Assembly: GCA_039811865.1 (NCBI GenBank)
Contig: JBDHZK010000053.1
Coordinates: 1 to 17,408 of the forward strand
DNA length: 17,408 nucleotides
Direction of reading: 5' to 3'
Source of the DNA: JBDHZK01 sp039811865
GTDB taxonomy: Bacteria > Actinomycetota > Actinomycetes > Propionibacteriales > Propionibacteriaceae
Part shown: positions 5,614-13,181 of the stretch, piece by piece
How the letters are laid out: the number at the start of each line of letters is the position of its first letter
Position numbering within the stretch: the stretch's first letter is position 1
Translations under genes and position numbers: made by a program
The notes under the pieces: generated by a model
What the model was told of the DNA's origin: nothing
The model's database searches: none
The model's input: the letters and a program-made list of their open reading frames with translations, nothing else

Positions 5614-6645
5614 GTGAGCTCAGCCAAGGGGTCCCTGCCCCGCTACGTCGCCCAGCGCGTCCTGCTCGTCATCCCGATGATGCTGGTGCTGCTGACCGTC
5701 GTCTTCCTGCTGCTGCGGGTAGCCCCCGGCGACCCGGTGACGGCTGCGGTGGGCGGCAAGCTCGACCCGGCGGTGATCGAGGCCCGCCGCGAGGCGCTCG
5801 GCCTGAACCGGCCGCTGTACGTCCAGTACTTCGAGTACCTCGGGCAGGTGGCGCGGTTCGACTTCGGCAAGACGATCTCGGACAACCGGCCAGTCCTGGA
5901 CATCATCCGCGACGACGGCGGCGCCACCTTGACCCTCACCCTCGGCGCGTTCGTGTTCGCGCTGCTGATCGGCGTACCGCTGGGCCTGTTGGCGGGCCGC
6001 TTCCGCGACTCGGTTCCGGACATCGTGTTTCGCATCTTCGGCGTGATCACCTACGCCGCTCCCATCTTCTTCGTCGGCTTGCTGATGCAGATGTTCGTGG
6101 CCCGACCGCTCGGCCTGCCCACGTCGGGCATCGCCTCCCCGCGCGTCATGTACGCGGTGGCCAGCGAACCGATCACGCACGTCCTGCTCGTGGACGCCGC
6201 GCTGCAAGGCAATGCGAAAGCGTTCTGGGACGTGTTCGTCCACCACCTGTTGCCCTGCCTCACCCTCGGGCTCCTGGTTTGCGGGGTGTTCATTCGCCTG
6301 GTCAGAGTGAACATCTTGCAGACGCTGCAATCCGACTACGTCGAGGCCGCCCGAGCCCGCGGGATCGGCGAGGGTAACGTCCTGCGGCGGCACGCCTTTC
6401 GCAACGCATTGGTACCTGTGGTCACGGTCGTGGGTCTGCAGGCCGCCCAACTGCTCGGTGGCGCCGTCCTCACCGAGAACACGTTCAACTGGCCGGGCCT
6501 GGGGACCGATCTGATCCACTACATCACCGCCTTGGACTACACCGGCGTCCAGGGCATCGTCACGTTCTTTGCCGTAGTAGTTGTGATCGTCAGCGTGCTT
6601 GTCGACATCGTCAACGCGCTGATCGATCCGAGGGTGAGCTACTGA
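5614..6645 (+). CDS. ABC importer permease, DppB/OppB type (343 aa)
   Basis: First membrane subunit of the peptide-type importer. The N-terminus RYVAQRVLLVIPMMLVLLTV is the classical start of DppB-like permeases, with the first helix followed by RVAPGDPVTA. Six membrane segments are expected. Near residues 245-275, YVEAARARGIGEGNVLRRHA is the EAA loop that docks on the ATPases. The ending VDIVNALIDPRVSY is also typical. I chose GTG 5614 because it gives the usual short tail before RYVAQR and has GGGAAGA upstream; a longer frame back to 5536 would run into the preceding gene and across the hairpin. The stop overlaps the next ATG by one base (TGATG), so translation is coupled. Confidence 0.92.
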   Translation: MSSAKGSLPRYVAQRVLLVIPMMLVLLTVVFLLLRVAPGDPVTAAVGGKLDPAVIEARREALGLNRPLYVQYFEYLGQVARFDFGKTISDNRPVLDIIRDDGGATLTLTLGAFVFALLIGVPLGLLAGRFRDSVPDIVFRIFGVITYAAPIFFVGLLMQMFVARPLGLPTSGIASPRVMYAVASEPITHVLLVDAALQGNAKAFWDVFVHHLLPCLTLGLLVCGVFIRLVRVNILQTLQSDYVEAARARGIGEGNVLRRHAFRNALVPVVTVVGLQAAQLLGGAVLTENTFNWPGLGTDLIHYITALDYTGVQGIVTFFAVVVVIVSVLVDIVNALIDPRVSY

Positions 6646-7595
6646 TGCTGCGCCGACTGCTCGCCCCGTTTCGCAACACCAGTGGTCTCGCTCGCTGGAT
6701 CCTGGTGACCGGCCTGATCCTGACGGCGGTCTTTGTGGTCCTCGCGCTGTTCGCGCCCTGGATCGCGCCCTACGGCTTCGCCCAGAGCTCGGCCGGCGGC
6801 GTCGACTTCCCCAAGCTCGCCGCGCCCGGGGGCGCGCACCCGTTCGGTACGAACGACCAGTTCTACGACATCCTCAGCCGGGTGATCTGGGGGGCCCGCA
6901 CGGCCCTGGTGGTGGTGCTTCTCTCGGTCGGCCTTTCCGGTCTGATCGGGGTTCCACTGGGGCTGATGTCCGGCTTCATCGGTGGCTGGACCGATCGCAT
7001 CCTCGTCTTCTTGATGGACGCGATGTATGCGTTCCCGTCGCTGCTGCTCGCGATCGTCTTCTCGTTCCTGCTGCAGAGCAGCATCGGCTCGGGCGTCGTC
7101 TCGGCGGCCTTGTCGCTGACCGTGATCTACATCCCGCAGTACTTCCGAGTCGTGCGTAACACGACGGTCAGCGCGCGGGAGGCGACCTATGTCGAGGCCG
7201 CCCGGGCCATCGGGGCGTCCAACCTGACGATCATGACCAGATACCTGTTCGCCAACGTGATCCAGTCGGTCCCCGTGATCGGCACGCTCAACGCGGCCGA
7301 TGCCATTTCGACGCTGGCCGCCCTCGGCTTCCTGGGTCTGGGCATTCAGCCGCAGGACGCCGCCGAGTGGGGCTACGACCTCAGCCGCGCAATGGACGAT
7401 GCGGCGTCCGGAATCTGGTGGACGGGCACGTTCCCTGGCCTGGCGATCGTGTTGTTGGTGACCGGCCTGACCCTGGTGGGCGAGGGGCTGAACGAGACGG
7501 TCAACCCCACGCTGCGCAAGCGACGGTTCGCCACGATCACCATGCCACCCAGGGAATCGGCGTCGACGAAGGACTCCGCAAAGGTGCGTGCATGA
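6645..7595 (+). CDS. ABC importer permease, DppC/OppC type (316 aa)
   Basis: Second membrane subunit. After a short cytoplasmic tail comes the first helix (LVTGLILTAVFVVLALFAPW), an extracytoplasmic segment with the family's HPFGTND motif (~65-71), then five further helices. YVEAARAIGASNLTIMTRYL (~182-201) is the EAA loop; LAALGFLGLGIQPQDAAEWG (~223-242) matches the conserved LSFLGLG-P-WG stretch of DppC-like proteins. The start ATG sits in the TGATG overlap with the preceding permease, and the stop shares ATGA with the following ATPase, so stoichiometric synthesis is likely. Together with the first permease it forms the transport channel. Confidence 0.92.
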   Translation: MLRRLLAPFRNTSGLARWILVTGLILTAVFVVLALFAPWIAPYGFAQSSAGGVDFPKLAAPGGAHPFGTNDQFYDILSRVIWGARTALVVVLLSVGLSGLIGVPLGLMSGFIGGWTDRILVFLMDAMYAFPSLLLAIVFSFLLQSSIGSGVVSAALSLTVIYIPQYFRVVRNTTVSAREATYVEAARAIGASNLTIMTRYLFANVIQSVPVIGTLNAADAISTLAALGFLGLGIQPQDAAEWGYDLSRAMDDAASGIWWTGTFPGLAIVLLVTGLTLVGEGLNETVNPTLRKRRFATITMPPRESASTKDSAKVRA

Positions 7596-8701
7596 CCGAG
7601 ATCCTCGACACCACTTCCGGCCCGGCCCCCCGCCGGACCACGGACGATCCGTCCGCCCCGGTCATCGACGCCGAGGAGATTCGCGTCTGGTACGGGACGC
7701 CACGGGGCGCCGTCCGCGCCGTCGACGGCGTTTCGTTCACCGTCGGCAAGGGGGAGATCCTCGGCCTGGTCGGCGAATCGGGCTGCGGCAAGTCGACGCT
7801 CGGTCGAGCACTACTGGGGCTACTGCCCGCCGGCGCGGTCATGGACGGCCAACTCAGGTTCGCCGGTACCGACCTGCTGGCGGCGTCCAAGAAGGAGTTG
7901 TTCCGCCGCCGCGGCAAGGACCTGGGCATGATCTTCCAGGAGCCGCTGACCCGGCTGAACCCCCTGATGCGGATCAGCCAGCACTTCGCGGAAACGCTGC
8001 GCACCCATCAGCCCCACATCACCAGCGCGCAGATCGAACAGCGATCGCTTGAGGTGTTGCGCGTGATGGGGATTCCGCCGTCGCGCTTCAAGTCCTACCC
8101 GCACGAGTTCTCCGGCGGAATGCGGCAGCGACTGATGATCGCGCTCGCGCTGGTGCTGCGTCCGGCCTTCGTCGTCGCCGACGAGCCCACCACGGCGTTG
8201 GACGTTCTGGTCGAGGCGCAGATCATCAAGATCCTGCACGACCTGCGCAAGAACTTCGACACCTCGCTGCTGCTGATCACCCACAACCTCGGCATCATCG
8301 CCGAGGCCTGCGACCGGGTCGCTGTCATGTACGCGGGCCGCATCGTCGAGATCGGCGACGCCCGCGAGGTGTTCGCCTCCCCGCAGCACCCCTACACCAG
8401 GGAACTGTTGCGTTCGACGATCTCCTTGTCGACCACCGGGTTGAACTACATCCCGGGCGCCCCACCAGACCTGATCGACCCACCGTCCGGCTGCGCCTTC
8501 CACCCGCGCTGTCCGGACGCGCTGGCCGTGTGCGCGCAGCGACGGCCCACGATGATCGCCCGCGGCGGCGGCGCGCCCAGGACTGGGACGACCGACTTCG
8601 CCTGCTGGGCGGCCGCAGCCGCCACCGGGGCCGTGCGGTTGACGCCGGCCGAAGCCGTCCCCCGCCCACGTGAGGAGTTGGACGTTGCCGACGAAGCCTG
8701 A
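7592..8701 (+). CDS. ABC importer ATPase, DppD/OppD type (369 aa)
   Basis: First ATP-hydrolysing subunit. All functional motifs are intact: Walker A GESGCGKST (61-69), Q-loop Gln116 in FQEPL, signature FSGGMRQR (173-180), Walker B VVADEPT (194-200) and H-loop His231 in ITHN. The C-terminal oligopeptide/dipeptide extension with GCAFHPRCPDA and a further Cys is present; in this family the cysteines can hold an iron-sulfur cluster. I took ATG 7592 because it overlaps the permease stop as ATGA and gives a normal N-terminus. It should act as a heterodimer with the next ATPase, which overlaps its 3' end by 17 bases. Confidence 0.94.
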   Translation: MTEILDTTSGPAPRRTTDDPSAPVIDAEEIRVWYGTPRGAVRAVDGVSFTVGKGEILGLVGESGCGKSTLGRALLGLLPAGAVMDGQLRFAGTDLLAASKKELFRRRGKDLGMIFQEPLTRLNPLMRISQHFAETLRTHQPHITSAQIEQRSLEVLRVMGIPPSRFKSYPHEFSGGMRQRLMIALALVLRPAFVVADEPTTALDVLVEAQIIKILHDLRKNFDTSLLLITHNLGIIAEACDRVAVMYAGRIVEIGDAREVFASPQHPYTRELLRSTISLSTTGLNYIPGAPPDLIDPPSGCAFHPRCPDALAVCAQRRPTMIARGGGAPRTGTTDFACWAAAAATGAVRLTPAEAVPRPREELDVADEA

Positions 8702-9989
8702 CGACATCGTCCTGGCCGCCGACGATGTGGAGATCTGGTTCGCCTTGCGCGGCAGTTCTTTCGCCCGGCTCCTGGGCCGCGACACCGGCACCGTCAAGGC
8801 CGTCGACCAGGTAAACCTGAGCCTGCACCGCGGCGAGGTGCTCGGGTTGGTGGGTGAGTCGGGCAGCGGCAAGACCACCTTGGGCCGGGGGTTGCTCGGG
8901 CTCACCGGCGTGACCGGCGGCAAGATCACCTACCGGCCAGCCGGCGGCGAAGCGGTCGAGGTCTCCAAGCTGCGCGGCCGGGCTTTGCGCCAAGCCCGGA
9001 CGAGGCTGCAGATGGTCTTCCAGGATCCGCACGCCGCGCTGAACCCCTCCATGACGATCGAAACCGCGGTTGGCCATCCCCTCGTCATCCACGGCCGGGC
9101 CTCGGGCGCGCAGTTGCGCGAGCGAGTCGTGGCCGCCCTCGAACGCGTGGGGTTGAGCCCCGCGGAGCAATACCTCGCCAAGTACCCATCCGACCTGTCC
9201 GGCGGGCAGAAGCAGCGCGCGGTGCTGGCCCGGGCGGTGATCTTGGATCCCGAGGTTCTGGTCGCCGACGAGCCGGTGTCCATGCTCGACATGAGCGTGC
9301 GGGCCAAGATCTTGGAGTTGATGCTCGAGCTGAAGGCGGACCTAGGCCTGACCTACGTCTACATCACTCACGATCTGGCCACGGCGAAGTTCTTCTGCGA
9401 CCGGGTGGCGATCATGTACCTCGGCCGCATCGTCGAAATCGGTCCCACCGCGGAGATCTTCGCCCACCCGCGCCACCCGTACACGAAGTCGCTGCTGAAA
9501 GCCATCCCTGAGCCGGATCCGACGAAGGCGATTCCACGGGACCTGCCGCGCGGCGAGATCCCGGACGCCGCCCGCCCCCCGGTCGGGTGCGCGTTTCACC
9601 CGCGCTGCCCCGAAGCTCGTCCTGACTGCGGCTGGGAGCTGCGCGACGTGCGCTCCCTGGTCGAGGAGCACTGGACTCGGGTCAGCGTGGAGCAGTACGA
9701 ACGCGAGTCGACCGTCCTCGGCGACCTCAGTCGGCTTGGTGCCACCTCCCAAAGCGGCGAGATCATGGCCAAGTCAGGAACGCCGGCCGACGTCCGGACC
9801 GTCCTGGACGGCATCCGCGAGGCGACTGCCACAGAGCCGCTATGGCCCGGTGTGGAATCGGTGGAGACGACCGCGACCGGCGTCGAGTTCCGTTTCGCTC
9901 CCGCCCCGGACGTCCGCCTGCGCCGCGCCGGCGGGGTCGAAGTGGCTTGTGTGCAATACCCCGGCGAGGACCCGGTTGAGGGGGGCTAG
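8685..9989 (+). CDS. ABC importer ATPase, DppF/OppF type, with C-terminal extension (434 aa)
   Basis: Second ATPase. Motifs are complete: Walker A GESGSGKTT (57-65), Gln113 in FQDPH, signature LSGGQKQR (171-178), Walker B VLVADEP (191-197) and His229 in ITHD. GCAFHPRCPEARPDC (301-315) is the oligopeptide-type Cys segment. About 120 residues follow it, longer than in textbook DppF (~330 aa): a Glu-rich segment, then a folded-looking tail (VRTVLDGIRE, GVEFRFAPAPDVRLRRAGGV, ACVQYPGE). I chose TTG 8685, with AGGAG seven bases upstream, over the in-frame GTG 8670, which has no ribosome binding site. Last gene of the importer operon. Confidence 0.9.
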   Translation: MPTKPDDIVLAADDVEIWFALRGSSFARLLGRDTGTVKAVDQVNLSLHRGEVLGLVGESGSGKTTLGRGLLGLTGVTGGKITYRPAGGEAVEVSKLRGRALRQARTRLQMVFQDPHAALNPSMTIETAVGHPLVIHGRASGAQLRERVVAALERVGLSPAEQYLAKYPSDLSGGQKQRAVLARAVILDPEVLVADEPVSMLDMSVRAKILELMLELKADLGLTYVYITHDLATAKFFCDRVAIMYLGRIVEIGPTAEIFAHPRHPYTKSLLKAIPEPDPTKAIPRDLPRGEIPDAARPPVGCAFHPRCPEARPDCGWELRDVRSLVEEHWTRVSVEQYERESTVLGDLSRLGATSQSGEIMAKSGTPADVRTVLDGIREATATEPLWPGVESVETTATGVEFRFAPAPDVRLRRAGGVEVACVQYPGEDPVEGG

Positions 9990-10001
9990 CTCGGACTCGG
10001 T

Positions 10002-10007
10002 TAGAGT
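10002..10007 (+). promoter_or_regulatory. Candidate -10 TAGAGT for the PBP-like gene
   Basis: TAGAGT lies 28 bases before TTG 10030. Transcription from about 10013 would give a short leader containing the purine-rich AAAAGGGGGAG. TTGAGG at 9976-9981 is a possible -35 but with a 20-base spacer. It suggests the PBP-like gene has its own promoter behind the importer operon. Confidence 0.35.
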
Positions 10008-10029
10008 CTGGGCGACAAAAGGGGGAGCT

Positions 10030-11946
10030 TTGCGTCGGGTGTTACGGGGAGGCCTGGGCCTCGGGCTGGCGCTGGTAGTGCTGACGGGCTGTTCGACACC
10101 CCCCGCGCTCGCCCCCGACGAGTTGCTGGGGATGCGCCAAGCGGTTGCCGAACTGGTCTCGGGGTTACGGCTGGGTGACGTCGGTCCGGTGCCGCTGGAC
10201 ATCTCCTCGGAGGTTGCCCAGGCGGACTTCGTCGCCGCCACCGGAGGAATGGGCAGCTTCCTGCCGATCGTCGAGTCCGGCGCGCCGAAGCTGGCCACTA
10301 CGGATGGATCGGCCCGGGCTGCGCTCGTCCCGCTGCATTTCTCCTGGCAACTCCTGTCTGGCACATGGTCCTACGACAGCGCCGCACAGGTCGTCCGGCG
10401 TGGCGGTCAGTGGGTTGTCCACTGGGAGTCGAAGATCGTGCACCCCCAGTTGTCCGCCTCGTCGCGCATCGTGTTCGAGCACACCGAACCCCAGCGCGGG
10501 GCCGTCTTGGGCGCCAAGGGCGTCGCGCTGACGCCGATCAAGAAGCTGGTCCGGATCGGCATCGACAAGGGGGGCTTGTCGGAGTCGGCTCAACAGGAGT
10601 CGGCCCTCCGCCTGGCGGATGCGATGAATCGGTCCACCATGTACGCCGAGCAGGTGGCGGTTGCCGGCGGCACGGACTTCGTAGTGCTCGGCGACTTCAA
10701 TCCGGCGGACGTTCCCGCGGCCGCTCGCAAGGTTCCTGGCTTCCGAGCCGTCAACGTCGTCGAACCCACCCAACCCGGTGCGGCCCGCCAAGTGGTCGGT
10801 CTCGTCGTTACGGCAGATGTCAACACTTGGCGGCGCACCGGGGGCCTCGTGCAGCCCGGGGATCGGATCGGGCTCGACGGGCTGGAACTGCGCTACGACA
10901 CCCAGCTGCGAGGCAAGGCCGGGATCCGGGTTCGGCTAGTCGCGCGTCCGGCCCTCCCCAGCCCTAGCCCGAAACCCACGACCAAGCCGACGACGAGTGT
11001 CAAACCTGTCTTGCTGTACCAGGTGGCCCCGGTAGCCGGTCAGCCGCTGCGCCTGACCCTGGACGCCAAGCGCAGCGCCGACCTGGCCGCCGCGCTATCC
11101 GGACAGGCGGCGGTCACCTCGGCCGTCGCGCTGAACCCTGCCACGGGCGCCATCGAAGCCGTGGGGGAAACCGTCGAGTCGACGGACATCGCGCTCGAGG
11201 GGTTCACCGTCCCCGGGGAGCCGTTCCAGCTCGTCACGGCATTGGCACTGATGCGCAGCGGGGTGCCGCTTTCGACGAGCGTCAACTGTGTCCGCTCGAT
11301 CAAGGTCGGGGCCCGCACGTTCACCACCCGACCCGGTTACCCGGCGAACAAACTGGGCAAGATGACGATCACCCAGGCGGTCGCGAACGGCTGCGGAACC
11401 GCGCTGATCCCGCTTGCGAACAAACTCAGCGGGACCGCGATCCGGGACGCGGGCGCGTCCCTTGGGATCGGCGCGGCCGCGGAGGCCGGCTTCGCCGTCG
11501 AGCGGGGTCAGATTCCCGTCCCGGACGGCCCGGAGGGCCTGGCCCAACTGATGCTGGGCCAAGGTGAGGTGGAGGTGTCGCCCGTAGCCATGGCCGGCGC
11601 GGTGGCGTCCGTGGTCGCCGGCAAGACCGTTTTGGCCTACCTCTTGGTCAACCGCGTCCCCAAGTCCGTGGCGGCACCCCTTACCCCCGGCGAGGTGGCG
11701 GGTTTGCGGGGGATCCTCACGGCCGGGGTGAGTCAGGGTGGAGCCGCCCCCTACAAGGCCGACGCCAGCCAGGGGCTTGCCGGCCTGACCAGTTTCAACA
11801 GCGAAAGCGGCGGGACGGTGGCTCAGGGGTGGGCGATCCTTCGGACGAAGGACCAGATCGTGTGCCTGTTCTCCTCCAACGGGGCCGACGGTGGCGGCAA
11901 GGTCCTGCCCGCCTACCTGCGTCCGAAGCCCTCCCCGCGCGCCTGA
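10030..11946 (+). CDS. PBP-like lipoprotein with inactivated transpeptidase domain (638 aa)
   Basis: N-terminal lipoprotein signal with lipobox LTGC (Cys21), so it should sit on the outer face of the membrane. Residues ~30-145 look like the NTF2-like (MecA_N) domain of class B penicillin-binding lipoproteins. EPQRGAVLGAKGVALTP (153-169) matches the start of the PBP dimerisation domain; a Pro/Thr/Ser/Lys linker (308-325) precedes a transpeptidase fold with ALNPATGAIEAVG and GQGEVEVSPVAMAGA (511-525), both clear family markers. The catalytic residues are gone: SxxK is GEPFQ (396-400; Ser to Glu, Lys to Gln), SxN is GCG (454-456), KTG is LTS (586-588). It therefore cannot acylate penicillin or cross-link peptidoglycan by the known mechanism. 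TTG 10030 follows GGGGGAG closely; GTG 10039 is the alternative. A scaffold or sensor role in wall synthesis is inference. Confidence 0.88.
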   Translation: MRRVLRGGLGLGLALVVLTGCSTPPALAPDELLGMRQAVAELVSGLRLGDVGPVPLDISSEVAQADFVAATGGMGSFLPIVESGAPKLATTDGSARAALVPLHFSWQLLSGTWSYDSAAQVVRRGGQWVVHWESKIVHPQLSASSRIVFEHTEPQRGAVLGAKGVALTPIKKLVRIGIDKGGLSESAQQESALRLADAMNRSTMYAEQVAVAGGTDFVVLGDFNPADVPAAARKVPGFRAVNVVEPTQPGAARQVVGLVVTADVNTWRRTGGLVQPGDRIGLDGLELRYDTQLRGKAGIRVRLVARPALPSPSPKPTTKPTTSVKPVLLYQVAPVAGQPLRLTLDAKRSADLAAALSGQAAVTSAVALNPATGAIEAVGETVESTDIALEGFTVPGEPFQLVTALALMRSGVPLSTSVNCVRSIKVGARTFTTRPGYPANKLGKMTITQAVANGCGTALIPLANKLSGTAIRDAGASLGIGAAAEAGFAVERGQIPVPDGPEGLAQLMLGQGEVEVSPVAMAGAVASVVAGKTVLAYLLVNRVPKSVAAPLTPGEVAGLRGILTAGVSQGGAAPYKADASQGLAGLTSFNSESGGTVAQGWAILRTKDQIVCLFSSNGADGGGKVLPAYLRPKPSPRA

Positions 11947-11954
11947 CCATCTCG

Positions 11955-11974
11955 GGTCGCCTCGAAGGGCGGCC
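11955..11974 (+). terminator. 7-bp hairpin after the PBP-like gene
   Basis: GGTCGCC and GGCGGCC pair (one G-U) around TCGAAG, starting nine bases after the TGA. No T-run follows. The position fits a GC-rich terminator separating the PBP-like gene from the channel gene. Confidence 0.4.
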
Positions 11975-12002
11975 TCCACCCGGTTGAACGCGTGCCGGAC
12001 GC

Positions 12003-12008
12003 CAGAAT
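12003..12008 (+). promoter_or_regulatory. -10-like CAGAAT six bases before the mscS start
   Basis: CAGAAT differs from TANNNT only in its first base and is followed by GGGCAC and ATG 12015. No Shine-Dalgarno precedes the ATG, so a leaderless transcript is likely, as at other genes here. Confidence 0.35.
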
Positions 12009-12014
12009 GGGCAC

Positions 12015-12890
12015 ATGCTGCCGCTGGAAACCCTGACTTGGTCGTGGCCCGATACGCCGATCGCCATCGCGATCGTCCTCTTGGGGTCGCTGGTGGTCCA
12101 CTGGCTCCTGAACCACGGCATCAAGATTGTGGTCGAACATACGATCAGGCGCTCAGAGGCGCGGCGCCGCGGCGAAACCAGCCGGGCGGAGCGGTTGCTG
12201 GCGCGGGCCGCGGGGCTGACTTCCGAACGCCACCGGCAACGGGCGGCGACCATCGGGTCGTTACTGCGCAGCCTGTCGGCCTTCGTGATCGCCAGCATCG
12301 CGATCATGACGGTCATGTCGGTCGTGGGCATCCCGCTTGCCCCGCTGCTGACATCGGCCGGGGTGGGCGGCATTGCTCTCGCATTTGGCGCTCAGAGCCT
12401 GGTCAAGGACTTCTTGTCGGGCTTCTTCATGATCGCCGAGGATCAGTACGGCGTGGGCGATTGGATCGACACCGGCACCGTGCAAGGCACGGTGGAAGAG
12501 GTCGGTCTGCGGATTACTCGCATTCGCGACGGCAACGGCATGGTCTGGTACATCCGCAACGGCGAGATCACGCGAATCGGCAACGTTTCGCAGGGCTGGT
12601 CGACCAGCACAATCGACATTCCGGTGGCCTACGACGAGGATCCCGAGAAGGTGATGGACGTCCTGCGCCGGGTCGTGGAGCAGATCGACGCGTCGCCAGA
12701 GTGGAAGGAACAGTTGCTGGAGTCGCCAAGTGTGCTCGGCATCGACTCGATCAAAGGCGGCCAGCTGACCTTCCAGATCTCGATCAAGAGCCCACCCAAT
12801 CAGCAGTGGGGGGTGGCACGCGAGATTCGCGAACGGGCGCAGCAGGAGCTCACACGGGCAGGCGTAAAGGGCCCCGCCCCTCAGCAATGA
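12015..12890 (+). CDS. MscS-family mechanosensitive channel (291 aa)
   Basis: A small-conductance mechanosensitive channel that opens under membrane tension to release solutes during hypo-osmotic shock; it acts as an oligomer in the cytoplasmic membrane. Membrane segments lie at about 14-36, 84-103 and 108-140. The pore helix and following beta domain carry the MscS signature: LLTSAGVGGIALAFGAQSLV, then KDFLSGFFMIAEDQYGVGDW. A Lys/Arg-rich linker (40-77) joins helices 1 and 2. The cytoplasmic mixed alpha/beta domain covers the rest. The length matches E. coli MscS (286 aa). The ATG has no Shine-Dalgarno but a -10-like hexamer six bases upstream. It stands alone between two hairpins, so it is probably monocistronic. 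Confidence 0.93.
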   Translation: MLPLETLTWSWPDTPIAIAIVLLGSLVVHWLLNHGIKIVVEHTIRRSEARRRGETSRAERLLARAAGLTSERHRQRAATIGSLLRSLSAFVIASIAIMTVMSVVGIPLAPLLTSAGVGGIALAFGAQSLVKDFLSGFFMIAEDQYGVGDWIDTGTVQGTVEEVGLRITRIRDGNGMVWYIRNGEITRIGNVSQGWSTSTIDIPVAYDEDPEKVMDVLRRVVEQIDASPEWKEQLLESPSVLGIDSIKGGQLTFQISIKSPPNQQWGVAREIRERAQQELTRAGVKGPAPQQ

Positions 12891-12934
12891 GCGCTCTCCC
12901 GATCCGTCGGGCCGGGACCTCCCCCGAGTCCGGG

Positions 12935-12955
12935 CCGGGGTCACTGTGACCCCGG
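12935..12955. terminator. 9-bp perfect hairpin, terminator of the mscS gene
   Basis: CCGGGGTCA-CTG-TGACCCCGG is a perfect 9-bp stem with a 3-base loop, 45 bases after the channel gene stop. It lacks a T-run on either side, typical of high-GC actinobacterial terminators. Confidence 0.55.
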
Positions 12956-13070
12956 TGGCACTCGTTTGGCCCGTCAGACCCACTCGAAATGGCCCAGGAC
13001 AAGGGTTGTTACAGCCCTGAGGCCGATGTCGCGAGCGACTCGCTCCCGGATCATTGAATAACGATCATCA

Positions 13071-13079
13071 AAGGAGGAG
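13071..13079 (+). promoter_or_regulatory. Near-perfect Shine-Dalgarno of a 32-codon ORF
   Basis: AAGGAGGAG is almost fully complementary to the 16S rRNA 3' end and lies five bases (from AAGGAGG) before ATG 13083. It is the strongest ribosome binding site in the window and the main reason to believe the small ORF. Confidence 0.75.
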
Positions 13080-13082
13080 ATC

Positions 13083-13181
13083 ATGACCACGTTCGGAATG
13101 CTGGCGATCGTCGCCGCGGTGTGTGTTGGGGTTCTGGTCGTGCTAGCCCTCGCGTTCGCCGTCGTCGGCGACGCCCACTGA
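13083..13181 (+). CDS. Small single-span membrane protein (32 aa)
   Basis: The frame reads MTTFGMLAIVAAVCVG, then VLVVLALAFAVVGDAH and a TGA. Residues 4-28 form one hydrophobic helix with a short polar tail ending in Gly-Asp-Ala-His, so it is probably an integral membrane micropeptide. Evidence for translation is the outstanding Shine-Dalgarno at the right distance and the coding-like composition. I know no family for it. Its last 39 bases overlap the 3' end of the convergent EamA gene on the other strand. A 190-base gap with a terminator separates it from the channel gene, so it should have its own promoter; a clear one was not found, though the direct repeat GATCAT (13049-13054 and 13063-13068) lies just upstream. 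Confidence 0.65.
   Translation: MTTFGMLAIVAAVCVGVLVVLALAFAVVGDAH

Noticed and set aside
9736..10029. N-terminal extension of the PBP-like gene
   Set aside because: It overlaps the end of the ATPase gene in another frame and would bury the lipoprotein signal inside the protein.
3829..13067. Shared 9-mer ATAACGATC upstream of the importer operon and of the micropeptide gene
   Set aside because: Only two copies, not at matching distance to the starts; chance is sufficient.
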